Of a DNA stretch of 64,000 bases, positions 46,564-58,400 are shown piece after piece (within the stretch, counting starts at the first letter, position 1; every line of letters begins with the position of its first letter). The notes below the pieces were generated by a model. It made no database searches. It was not told the origin of the DNA and saw only the letters and a list, made by a program, of their open reading frames with translations. A program made the translations under genes and the position numbers. Source of the DNA: Malus domestica (Eukaryota > Streptophyta > Magnoliopsida > Rosales > Rosaceae); the NCBI RefSeq assembly GCF_042453785.1, contig NC_091661.1, forward strand, positions 29,875,501 to 29,939,500, given 5' to 3'.

Positions 46564-48120
46564 ATGGAAACCTGGTTCCTTATCCTCATCGCCCTCTGCG
46601 TCTCCTTCCTCCTCAAACCCCTTCTCTCTCTATTCCTACCCACTTCCATCTCCAGACCCAATCTCCCTCCCGGGCCTCGCTTCTTCCACATCATCGAAGG
46701 CTTCTTATTCCTCCTCAAATCTTCCTTGGAGCTCGAGCCTATTATCCGCAAACTCCAGGCCGAATACGGGCCCATCATCTCCCTCCCCATCGGCTCCCGC
46801 TCTACCGTCTTCGTCGCCGATCGCTCCCTCGCCCACCAGGCCTTAATCCAGAACGGAGCCGTGTTCGCCGACCGCCCCCTGGCCTTGGCCACCAACAAGT
46901 GCGTCAGCAGCAACCAGCACACTATCGGCTCCGCCGTCTACGGCCCCTTGTGGCGCCTCCTACGCCGCAACCTCACCTCTGAAATCCTTCACCCTTCCCG
47001 CGTCAAATCCTACGGCAACGCCCGCAAATGGGTTCTCGACATCCTCGTCAACCGCCTCAAAACCGAGTCTCAATCCCACTCCGAAGCTGCCGCCACCGGA
47101 GTCAGGGTGGTCGACCACTTCCAATACGCCATGTTCTGCCTCCTGGTTCTGATGTGCTTCGGCGACAAATTGAACGAAGAGCAAATCAAAGAAATCAAGC
47201 GCGTGCAGCGCCAACTACTTTTGAGTTTCGGGCGGTTCAATATCCTCAATTTCAAGCCGAAATTGACGAAGATTATCTTCAAAAATCGGTGGCGGCAATT
47301 ATTTAAAATCCTCGAGGAACGACGAGAAGTGCTCCTCCCTCTGATTCGAGCACGACAAAATAGGGCAAAGCAGGGCAGCAAAACCGACGACAAAGATGAT
47401 GAATTTGTGTTGTCGTATACAGATACGCTGCTGGACCTCGAGCTTCCCGACGGCAACGAAAAGCGGAAGCTTTCGGAGGGAGAAATGGTCAGCCAATGCT
47501 CAGAGTTTCTGGATGCCGGCACCGACACGACTTCCACCGCGCTGCAGTGGATCATGGCCAACGTAGTGAAGTACCCGCAAGTTCAGGAGAAGCTGTTTGC
47601 CGAGATTAAAGGGGTGATGGGAGAAACGGAGGACGAGGTGCGGGAGGAGGTCCTGCACAAGCTGCCGTATCTGAAAGCCGTGATCTTGGAGGGGCTGAGG
47701 CGCCACCCGCCGGCGCACTTTGTGCCGCGCGCGGTGACGCATGACGTGGATTTGGGCGGACACGTGGTGCCCAAGAACGGGAGTGTTAGTTTCATGCTGG
47801 CGAGTATAGGGTGGGACCCGCAAGTGTGGGAGGACCCCATGGCGTTCAAGCCGGAGAGGTTCTTGGGCAGCAGTGGAGGAGAAGAAGGGTTCGATTTGAG
47901 GGGGAGCAGGGAGATTAAGATGATGCCGTTTGGGGCAGGGAGGAGGATCTGTCCAGGGTCGGGATTGGCGGTGCTTCACCTGGAGTACTTTGTGGCGAAT
48001 TTGGTGTGGAAATTTGAGTGGAGAACTGTGGAGGGAGATGACGTGGACCTGTCAGAGAAGCAGGAGTTTACTATAGTGATGAAGAATCCATTGCATGCCC
48101 ACGTAATCCCTAGAATTTAA
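46564..48120 (+). CDS. Cytochrome P450, CYP89A type, copy 4
   Basis: 518 residues, intronless, intact. Motifs: anchor, [26 protein letters not shown] and [15 protein letters not shown] with Cys463. It is closest to copy 3, sharing FFHIIEGF, HFVPRAV and EWRTVEGDD, with a handful of substitutions (for example MVSQCSEFLDAG, VSFMLASIGW). The last two lie in regions that shape the active site or its access, so the substrate range could differ from copy 3; that is inference. The start is METWF; an in-frame ATG 16 codons upstream is not preferred. The leader and 3' flank match copy 3. Confidence 0.95.
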   Translation: METWFLILIALCVSFLLKPLLSLFLPTSISRPNLPPGPRFFHIIEGFLFLLKSSLELEPIIRKLQAEYGPIISLPIGSRSTVFVADRSLAHQALIQNGAVFADRPLALATNKCVSSNQHTIGSAVYGPLWRLLRRNLTSEILHPSRVKSYGNARKWVLDILVNRLKTESQSHSEAAATGVRVVDHFQYAMFCLLVLMCFGDKLNEEQIKEIKRVQRQLLLSFGRFNILNFKPKLTKIIFKNRWRQLFKILEERREVLLPLIRARQNRAKQGSKTDDKDDEFVLSYTDTLLDLELPDGNEKRKLSEGEMVSQCSEFLDAGTDTTSTALQWIMANVVKYPQVQEKLFAEIKGVMGETEDEVREEVLHKLPYLKAVILEGLRRHPPAHFVPRAVTHDVDLGGHVVPKNGSVSFMLASIGWDPQVWEDPMAFKPERFLGSSGGEEGFDLRGSREIKMMPFGAGRRICPGSGLAVLHLEYFVANLVWKFEWRTVEGDDVDLSEKQEFTIVMKNPLHAHVIPRI

Positions 48121-48300
48121 TACGTGTGAGAATTCTGTACTAATTATTCGGTGCATATTCAACCGTTGAATCTATCCATGTATGCTTTTCATTGATTATG
48201 TAATTTTGAAAATTTAGATTTTTAGTTTACTAGTCTGATTCAAGACGGATTTTATAACTTCAATATTTAGAGAGTGATTTGAGTGAGCTGTATTTGCTAC

Positions 48301-48566
48301 TTTTTAGCTTATAACTAATACAACTTTCAAATCTTGGGAAGACAACTTCTGCATTTAGAGACTGCCCAAGAGCAAGGAGCATTTGAGAAATTGATGGGAT
48401 TGCCTACATAGGTACAACTCTCCTTTAATCTTTGTGTTACAGCTTGTCTAATGACTAATTCGAAATCCAAGTTACCGTGGTTTGAACAAATTCGATGGAG
48501 TAGTGTTTTTATTTTTACCTTCGTATATATGGAAATGAAAGAATAAACAACTCTTTGAAGACAACT
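48301..48566. other. Recurrent block of unknown origin, copy F
   Basis: Same block as 34081-34345, with the same place between P450 flank and CPSF2 fragment. The minus-strand words TLLHRIC, ELVIRQAVTQRLKESC and YVGNPI are preserved. Confidence 0.5.
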
Positions 48567-48751
48567 TCTTTCCGACAAAGGTGTTCAATTACCATTTCCG
48601 TTCATTGCTTAATTTGTTAGACTATGCTTCGTCCCTAAAATTCGTCATCTGAAGTAATCTCAAGTTTTCAACATCATGTTTTGAGCCCCAGAGATAAGGT
48701 TAAGCTCTATGGAACTACTATATTTACAGCGATCTCGATCTGATATGCTAA
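48567..48751 (+). pseudogene. CPSF2 3'-end fragment F, left part
   Basis: It corresponds to the start of fragment D, including the jump that drops the VEFAGG exon. It is cut at gatatgctaa by the PIF/Harbinger element and continues at 55144. Confidence 0.88.
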
Positions 48752-49372
48752 GGGTGCGTTTGTTGCGCCGGACTGTCTCGGATTGGACTAGCTGCCGGGA
48801 CTAAGCTGGACTGGCTTAGACTGGACTAAGCTGGACTAACTTAGTGAAGCGTTTGGTGTAATGTCGGACTAAGAAGCAGGATAAGAAAAACAGTACTGTT
48901 CACCAGATTTGTGTTTGCTTAGACTAGGATTACAAATTTTTGCCATTGTGTAATAGAGTAATGCTACAAATCTCATGATATGGGTTAATTGGAGCATATT
49001 TTTGCCATGTATATTATGAATCTTAAAAAAAAATTGACAATTGTTTTGTTTCTATTACCTGCTAATAGAATTGGGTTTAATTTGCAAATGTAGCTTGGTT
49101 TAAACTCTATCACCCAACAGAAGAAAAATAATAGTGCCCAATACATGCAACTTCAACAAATACAAGTACATAAGAAGATCTCCATAATTTAGAAAATCCT
49201 AGTTAACATTAGCCAAAATAGATCTCCATAATTTACAAAATGGCTAGTTAACATAAGCCAAAATACTAGTGCAAAGCTAAGTTATAAGCCATAACATAAG
49301 ATTGTATGATTAATAAAATACATCCATGTTAACATTAATAAAATACATCCATGTTAACATTAGCCAAAATCC

Positions 49373-50365
49373 TCATCCGCTTGCGTTGTCGCTTAAAAGC
49401 CTTTGGACGAACACTTTCTTGAGTTCCGGTTTGATTGCCCTGAACACTCCCACATTTTTTGGTTTATCCAAAATAAGAGACAATGCATCAATTTGATCCA
49501 TAGGAGAGAGACCCATTGCTTCAAGTTCATTAGCTATGTCAGTATGATCTGCAGTACCTTGAACTAAAGCTTCAGTTACCATTTGCATCCTCTTCCCACT
49601 TTCAACATAAAAATCTTTCAGTCCACTGATAATTGCCTCGGTTCCATCACTTGAACTTCCCACAGCTCTTTTCCTCTTTCTTTGGCTATTTTCAGATGGG
49701 GTGCTTTGTTGGCTTTGTTGGTTCATTGAAGAAACAAAATTTTCACCTCCAATATCACTTTCACCAACATGATCATGACTTTGTTCCTCCACCATTTGAG
49801 CAGGGGTTTCGGCTACATTACCCGTAGCCCGATCTTTTCCAAATATATATGCAAATCTATCAAACAGTGGAAAAGGTTTGCTTCTCCATCCATCGGCTTC
49901 TTTATTTCTCTAAGATTATATCAACATAGCAAAACTAAAATTTAGCATGCGTAACAAATATAGCAGCAATAATATAACTAATGTATAAATAAAATAGGAT
50001 ATGAACCTGCACATAAGTTTGCCATGAGTCATCACTGTCAACTTCAACGCACTTTTTGACATCATTCCATGCAAATCCACTTGTGTTTATCATGTCAACG
50101 ACCATACTATATGTTTTTTTTTCCATTTCTTCAACTTGGACTCAATATGTAGATTTGCCTTTATATTTGAATGAGGACATAAAACATTGACAGCTTTTGC
50201 TATTTCAACCAAAGTACCTTGTTTGAAAGCACCGGTGTCACACCGTTGCTTCCGAGCAACAAAATCCTCAAGAACTCCTAGTAATACTTCTTCCTCAAAT
50301 GCTTCCCATTTACGCCTTCTTCCTTTTGGCTCTTGAGTAGCATTCAAAATATTTTCGTTATCCAT
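49373..50365 (-). CDS. Myb/SANT-like protein of the PIF/Harbinger element (ORF1)
   Basis: Harbinger elements need this second protein to bind the ends and bring the transposase to the nucleus. Coding order: 50365 to about 50090 (MDNENILNATQEPKGRRRKW..., a SANT-like trihelix ending IESKLKKWKKK), continuing as SMVVDMINTSGFAWNDVKK...WQTYVQ to about 50008, an intron, then 49912-49373 with KRKRAVGSSSDGTEAIISGL and a helical C-terminus ending LSDNASG. A run of nine A (near 50113-50121) leaves the first part out of frame with SMVVDMI by one base. That is a homopolymer slip or a sequencing error. Without it the gene would look complete. Confidence 0.82.
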
Positions 50366-50565
50366 ACCTAAACAAAAAATATTTTAATGAAGGAAAATAC
50401 CATACAAATAATCAATCTGCATAATATCCAATCAACTTACATAATATCCAATCAACTTGCATAATATCCAATTAATTTGCATACCATCCAATCATTGTGC
50501 TAATATCTAACAAATGCATGATAAAAAGGAATACTAAAATAAAATGTTATCATTAACACATATAG

Positions 50566-51950
50566 CTAGTTCGGTTGCTGGTTCCTAATTGCTCTCCACT
50601 CGTTATACATTTCCTGAGCCATATCATTCCTCTTTGCAGTCCACTGGTCAGATGTTTGAACACTACCAACATATTCACCTTCTTCTGTATTTTGTCCATC
50701 TTCTATTATTGGCAAATTCTCCATTGGATCTACAGACATCTCTTGCCTAATAAGATTGTGTAGTAGGCAACAAGCGGTAATTATTCGACCTTGTGTCCTT
50801 ATCGGATAGAAAGATGGACTCCTTAGTATCGACCACCTTCCTTTTAGCAAGCCAAAACAGCGTTCAATTACATTCCTTGCCTTAGAATGATTCATGTTAA
50901 AATATTCTTCCTTATTAGAAGGTGTTCGTCCCTCCCATTCAGATAAATGATAAGGTATTCCTCTATAGGGTGCAAGGAATCCTTCACCATTTGTATAACC
51001 ACCATCTACAAGGTAATAATAACCTAATGAAAAAAAAAACAGACCTTATTAGTGTTTTGTAGTTGACAAACAGAACTAGACCTAACTTACAAAGTTGAGA
51101 CTAAGTAATAGTCTTACCCGCTGGTACCTTAAAACCATTAGGCATAGTAATTGCATCATGTAGCACTCTAGAGTCTGATGCGGAACCCTCCCACCCCAGA
51201 AACACATATATGAACTGCATATCTCCTGAACACACACCTAACACATTAGTTGCGACTCGACCCTTTCTTGTTCGGTATCTTGGTTTGTCAATTTCAGGTA
51301 CATGCACATCAATGTGTGTTCCATCCAATGCTCCCAAACAATTCTTAAAAAAAAAAAAAAAAAAAAAAGTTTTTGTTAATTTATACAAAGGGAATGAAGA
51401 GTTAAAGCTTAGGGAAAATGAAAAAAAATTCTCATCATACCTTAAAACATCGCCACCTAGGATCTGTAGAATCAATAGGCACAGGCTGTGGGACTTTCAG
51501 TAGGATACCTTGTAATCGCAAAATTCCTTGCAATACGCTATTAAAATACCTACTTATAGTCTCTCCCGACCTATAAAATCTACCGCCAACACTACGATTC
51601 TTAGTATGATGTGCTAATATTTGTAAAGTCATACACACCTGCTCCTCTACAGACACCAAACCATCAGTTTTTACCCTCACATCTTGACGAAGTAAGTCAC
51701 ATAATATGTCAAAAGTCCTTCTATCCATTCTCAATTCGTTGACACATTCAGTATCAGTATTCCCTATTATACCATTCAGATAACACAAACTAATCTCTCG
51801 TCTAATAAGTGAACGGTTAGTCAATGTGGGTCGTTCAACATGTCTCTGTTTGCCACGTAGCATCATCAACACAAGAATCGTACAAATGCAAATTGTCTCC
51901 AAATAAGACATCTCTAACAATAAGATCAATAAAAGCTTCCTTCGATCCAT
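50566..51950 (-). CDS. PIF/Harbinger DDE transposase
   Basis: A HARBI1-like nuclease that excises and inserts the element at TWA targets. Exons 51950-51441, 51343-51118 and 51023-50566 have GT-AG borders and phases that join without error to 397 residues, the usual length. Visible: a helix-turn-helix region ([30 protein letters not shown]), then the catalytic triad, with Asp in [11 protein letters not shown], Asp in [11 protein letters not shown], and Glu in [17 protein letters not shown], followed by LLHNLI. The start MDRRK is chosen because an upstream in-frame Met would add only a low-complexity Phe-rich stretch. No break seen. Confidence 0.93.
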
Positions 51951-52085
51951 ATCTATCCAAACAAAAAAAAAAACAAAAAACAAATTAAGGACATTATATA
52001 TGTAATATTTACTGTTATTAAGGGTGATGGAAATGAAGTGATTATGATACGAAATGAACTAGATCAAAGTAACTAGCGAAGTCAC

Positions 52086-52255
52086 AATCCGAGGCATCAA
52101 ATATACGGGTGGTGTTGGAAAAAAAAAGCTATCATTAACCCGAGGCAACAAATATACAGGTGGCGTTGAAAAAAAAAATTATCATTAACCCGAGGCAACA
52201 AATATACAGGTGGCGTTGAAAAAAAAAAAGTTATCATTAACCCGAAGCATCATAT
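52086..52255. repeat. Three tandem units of about 57 bp
   Basis: The word cccgaggcaacaaatatacaggtg plus an A-run and tatcatt is repeated three times inside the PIF/Harbinger element, between the transposase start and the (CA)n array. Confidence 0.9.
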
Positions 52256-52502
52256 TCAAAATGTTCTACTCTTATACATCTATAAACATGTGTCTAAGAA
52301 CACTAGTATGAGGATTGCTATCATTGCTAGGCATTGCATATGAAGAGGGAAATTAAAGGACACCTGTAATGCAGTAGCCTTAGCCTTAGCCTTCTGTTTA
52401 TGCTCCTCTTCTCTGCAACCAACAACCACAAAAAATTGCAATTCAGCATCAACCCCACACAATACAAAACATTCACATTGTAATATCATGGTTATAAACC
52501 AA

Positions 52503-52736
52503 GTACACACACACACACTCATGGACAAATGTGCAAAATACACATACATACTCACACTCACACTCACACTAACACACACACACGAACATACACACTCTCA
52601 CACACGGACATACACTCACACACACTCATGGACAAATGTGCAAAATACACATACATACTCACACTCACACTCACACTAACACACACACATGGACATACAC
52701 ACTCTCACACACGGACATACACTCACACACACCCTG

Positions 52737-52767
<31 letters not shown>

Positions 52768-53133
52768 TGCATACATACATACACACACACACACACACTG
52801 CATATATACATACACACACACACACATACTCACACTGCATACACACACACACACACACTGCATACATAGACACACACACACACTGCATACATACACACAC
52901 ACACACACACACTGCATACATACACACACACACACACTGCATACATACACACACACACACACGGCATACATACACACACACACACACACACTGCATACAT
53001 ACACACACACACACACTGCATACATACACACACACACACACTGCATACACACACACACTGCATACACACACACAAACATACTCACACGGACATACACACT
53101 CTTACACACGGACATACACTCACACACACCCTG

Positions 53134-53164
<31 letters not shown>

Positions 53165-54052
53165 TGCATACATACATACACACACACACACTGCATACAT
53201 AGACACACACACACACACTGCATACATAGACACACACACACACTGTATACACACACACACACACACTGCATACATACACACACACACACACACACTGCAT
53301 ACATACACACACACACACACACGGCATACATACACACACACACACACACACTGCATACATACACACACACACACACACGGCATACATACACACACACACA
53401 CACACACACACTGCATACATACACACACACACTGCATACATACACACACACACACACTGCATACATACACACACACACACTGCATACATACACACACACA
53501 CACACACTGCATACATACACACACACACACACACTGCATACATACACACACACACACACGGCATACATACACACACACACACACTGGTCAGCTGCACACA
53601 CTGCACTCACACAGACATACACACTCTCACACACGGACATACACTCACACACACACTGCATACATACACACACACACACACACTGCATACATACACACAC
53701 ACACACACACTGCATACATACACACACACACACACACTGCATACACACACACACACACACACACACACTGCATACATAGACACACACACACACTGCATAC
53801 ATACACACACACACACATTGCATACATACATACACACACACGGCATACATACACACACACACACTGCATACACACACACACACATACACTGCATACATAG
53901 ACACACACATACACTGCATACATACACACACACACACACTGCATACATACACACACACACACACACACACTGCATACATACACACACACACACACGGCAT
54001 ACATACACACACACACACACTGCATACATACACACACACACACACACTGCAT

Positions 54053-54098
<46 letters not shown>

Positions 54099-54397
54099 TA
54101 CATACACACACACACATTGCATACATACACACACACACACACTGCATACATACACACACACACACACTGCATACACACACACACTGCATACACACTCACA
54201 CACATACACACTCTCACACACGGACATACACTCTCACACACTGACATACACTCACACCCTGCATACATACACACACACACTGCATACACACACACACACT
54301 GCATACACACACACACACACACTGCATACACACTCACACACATACTCACACGGACATACACACTCTCACACACGGACATACACTCACACACACCCTG

Positions 54398-54428
<31 letters not shown>

Positions 54429-54640
54429 TGCATACATACATACATACACACACACACACTGCATACATACACACACACACACACACACAGATTACACACA
54501 CACACACAGAGTATACACAAACAGAGATTACACGCACACATAGAGTATACACACACACACAGACAAACCAGAGTACACACACACATAGTATACACACACA
54601 TGCACACACACACAGACACACACAGAGATTACACACACAG
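52503..54640. repeat. 2.1 kb (CA)n-based minisatellite
   Basis: Dozens of units of the form ctgcatacata(ca)n, 20-40 bp each, are mixed with stretches of cactcacacacggacatacac that recur at about 52,590, 53,090, 53,620, 54,210 and 54,350. This gives a higher-order structure with blocks of 400-600 bp. All six frames are open for long distances only because the repeat lacks stop codons; it is not coding. Confidence 0.97.
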
Positions 54641-55143
54641 ATTCTAATCTCAATTTGACCTAAAAATTGATTTTGAAGTTTACCAGAAAAGTTGAAATAC
54701 GAAAACCCCAAATTCTAATCTGAATTTGAACTAAAAATATGAAAACCCCAAATTCTAATCTCAATTCGACGAAATCAATCGAAGATTTGAAGCTTACCAG
54801 ACTGTCTCCGACCAGATGAGGGCGAGAATACGCAGAGATGAGGGTGAGGATGACGACGACGAGGAAGCAGGGCAAGGTCGACGACGAGCGACGAGCAGGA
54901 CGAAGGACGTTGGGGATCCTCGCAGAGATGAGGACGAGCAGGACGTTGGGGATCCTCGCGGTTTTCTCTCCGAGCTTACGAGTCCGCCCAAAATTGGGGT
55001 TCTTCGTTAAGAACTCGTAATGAGGCGTGTAATCCGAGCGAGTCCCACCTAAGCCCATTAAAGCTAATCCGGTTGCACACCAAACACAGGACTATAGTCT
55101 AGTCCAGTCCAAGCCTTGCTAATCCTGTCAAACAAACGTGCCC

Positions 55144-55340
55144 TAATAGTATTAGCACCCAAGTTTTTGGTACAACAGTTGCATTTTTGCAGATCGAAAA
55201 TATGACTAGCGTATTTATATTTTTTATCTTTTTTGTAGGGTGGTGGTTTTGGCACCCAACAAATTGTGATCGAATGCCCCTTATGCGAGGATTATTACAA
55301 GATTCGGGAGCATCTCCACTCACAATTTTATTTGCTTTAA
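55144..55340 (+). pseudogene. CPSF2 3'-end fragment F, right part
   Basis: It continues fragment F after the PIF/Harbinger element: intron rest, then the last exon (GGGFGTQQIVIECPLCEDYYKIREHLHSQFYLL) and TAA at 55338-55340. No Tourist-like MITE sits at this stop codon, as in fragment D. Confidence 0.88.
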
Positions 55341-55412
55341 GTAGAGATACATAATATCAAACGCCTTCGGATGAACTGTCATTTAGTCGCGATGTTAATT
55401 TATAGTGATTTC

Positions 55413-58400
55413 ACAACACTAAAAGGTACCTCCTCGATCACAATATACTCAACAATACCTTCCACACTTTCTTCTAGGCTCCACCCTTTAGCAACAAGCT
55501 TGTTTTTGACATCCTCAAAAGGTCCAGAACTGCCTAGAACCTTTGGCAACTCATCAGTTGGTTTATATGACTTGCAATGTTTATTGATATGTTTAATGTA
55601 AGCACTAGTTCCACCCCCCACTAGTAACACATGAAAAAAGGGCATTACAATGGTTACACTTAGCCTTCCATACTTGTACCTCCACCATCTCTTTCTTTCC
55701 ATCTTTTTCTACTTCATGTATTTTCGAGACGGTACACTTAGTGACATGATCCCAAACCCAAGATCTCTCAGAAGAAGATCTCTCTAGTGAAGCTATTATA
55801 GTTTGTTGTCTTGTCTTTGGAATAAGTGGTGCTTTTCTTTTTTTTTGGAGGATGAGGGGTTTTGGGGAGGTATTGATGATTTTGCCTGTGTGGGTTGTGC
55901 TTGTGTTGGTTGTGGAGGACATGGTGATGTAGCCATAGATGATGCTACATTAGTACTAGGGGTACTTTAACTTTGAGATCGAGACAATATGTAAAAATTT
56001 GTAAAAATTAAATAATGGAAGTATATTCATTAATCAAATAAAGATATTTTGAAATATGCACACCAATTTCATGAAATTACCACAAAATACTAATCATCTT
56101 AAGAAACCATTAAAACTTTAGAGTTCAGATCACGAATAAAACCAACTACTAAATCCATCCCCATTAAGAGAAAGAAACTAAATAAAACCAAATGAAAACA
56201 AGAGAAAGACGTGCTAAATGAAAACAAAGAGAAACCAAATGTAAGACGTGCTAAATAAATCCATCCCCATTAATACTCGATATGAAACCAAATGAAAATA
56301 GGAGAAAGAAACTATATGCTAAAAAGAGGGATAGAGCAATTTTGAATCATGCTAAATTTGACTTACATTAGCAATATTCAAAGAAAAACTAGTTAAAAGA
56401 AAAACGTGCGGATCTATTAACTATTAAGTACTTACATTTATTGGGTTCCAAAGAAGAAGACTAGTACTTTCTTCCAATCAACAGAGTAGCCCCACTTCTC
56501 TGGTACACTTACCTGCAGAATGATTAGGAATAATTAGGAATAAAGAGATAATCAAACTATAAGTTTACACACATTCTTGTATACTACAGAAACCAAAACC
56601 ATGCTAAATTTGTCTGAGAAGACAAAAACCAAATCAGAGGCTGTTATGCTTCTAAAAGAACATATGAGCAGTCACCTTATGCAAAACAACATCAAAGGGT
56701 CCTTGATCTGAAAGTGGCTTGTTTACATCAATTGCAATGAAGAAGATCCCCTTATTCCTGCAATGAAGAAGATCCCCTTACAACAATCTGCATTAACAAA
56801 CCGGTTTAATGTGCTAAACCTAAGGACAACAAGAGTAGAGCCCCAAATTACTGAGAAATTGCAAGGAAACAAGGTCGACAACAGAGGCAACAAAGCAGTA
56901 AACCTACAAGACTAAAAGGAAACAAACAGCCTAGCCTGCAAAGATTCAGAGAAGTCTGGGCGCAGAGCCAGGAATAATTAGCACTTTAACCCTGCAAATT
57001 ATGATTGACGAGTGACAACCCATCTTTGTTTACTTTTACTTTTGTTTGTTGGAGTAGCTAGCACTTTAACATTCAACAGAAACTAGTATGTAAAACTTTA
57101 ATGTGCTGTTCGTCTGCTACACATTAAGTTAATTTATCTATGCGTGGGTGTGTGAGTGTCACCCTTCAAATTCATGCAGTATGAGGGGGAATTCCCATGG
57201 CCCTAGTGCCACTGCGGCTAGGCCTTGTCCTCCACCTCCAATATATATTGAATTAATTGCACTTTCATCCTAGTACCCATACACCACTCCATACAAAATA
57301 AAAATAAAGACTTGTCACAATATCACTAATGCCGGCTTGGTTCTTAACGTTATGTTGTATTTTTAAATCCATTTGTAATTATATCGGTCCGTGAAACAAT
57401 AATATAAATTGATCAAATTAAAATACAAACCATTGCCAATATATTATGAATTAATTGCGCTTTCATCATCCAACAACTCATACATTATTCCATGAATAAA
57501 ATAAATATATTAATAAAGAGGAGAAGATGGAATAATAATAAACAACACAACGAACACGTATGATTAAAAGTTGTACTTTTTAAACACATTTGTAATTTCA
57601 TCGGTAGTATATAGAAAGAGGGGAAACTTAGTGAACTTAAAACAGGTTTGAATACTAAGTGAACTAAAGCAGAACAAATCCCTAAAAATTGCTTAAGTTC
57701 AAATGAGTTTTCTATCCGAAAATAAAATCTAATTTCCAAAACATATCAATATAAGAACATCTAAAATTGAATTGTATCATCTTCAACCAAATCTACATCG
57801 GCCGTTTGTGAAACCAAATGCATACAATCACCGAATTACGAACTTTTTGAGATGCAATCGAAACACAAATTGACAACTGTGAATGATAAGAACTAAGAAG
57901 AACTAGACTACATTGAATCAAAGACGACAACTGAGAGTGGAAACGTTTCGCTCAGACTTAGATCTGAAATATGCAAAGCAAAGAAAAACCCAAACCTTGT
58001 TATTAGTGATTCAATATTAGAGTGGAAAAAAATTGGTAGATGCGAAGGGAAGAACCCTAAATGGTGGCAATAGATCAATCATCAATCTACAAATGCAATT
58101 CAAATAAAAATGACACTGAATTACATGGATTAAACAAGAATTACAATCTTATAAATATAAATGACAATGAATGTGCCATGAAAAGTGAAGCTCCACAACT
58201 GGTAATAACGCATGGAAAATCAAAATAAGCATGTTCGACATAGATGCAACTGAAAATCTAAAACCTGAATCACTTCCATAGAACCTAAGACCATGCTTGC
58301 ATGCATCAATCAAATCCAAATGACACGTGGGAAGATAGTCGACATTGCCTCGCATCTACTAGAACCAAAACACAACTTCCCTTCTCCCCTTTGTTCACGA

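Larger units (their letters stand above)
48752..55143 (-). mobile_element. PIF/Harbinger transposon carrying both of its genes
   Basis: The ends GGGTGCGTTTGTT and (reversed) GGGCACGTTTGTT are inverted repeats with subterminal ggact-rich words. The target duplication is TAA (48749-48751 and 55144-55146), as this superfamily requires. Fragment D shows the empty site (gatatgctaatagtattag). At 6,392 bp it holds, on the minus strand, a DDE transposase that reads through without a break and a Myb/SANT-like partner gene. A 2.1 kb (CA)n-type array lies 5' of the transposase. It may have been active recently. Confidence 0.95.

Noticed and set aside
52740-54480. Regular repeat-spacer look suggesting a CRISPR-like array
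   Set aside because: The spacers are themselves (CA)n of varying length, not unique sequences, and the surrounding DNA is a plant transposon.
52503-54640. Very long open frames in several phases over the (CA)n array, coding His/Thr or Cys/Val repeats
   Set aside because: They exist only because the repeat has no stop codons in those phases. No start context, no conserved protein and no codon bias; it is a minisatellite.
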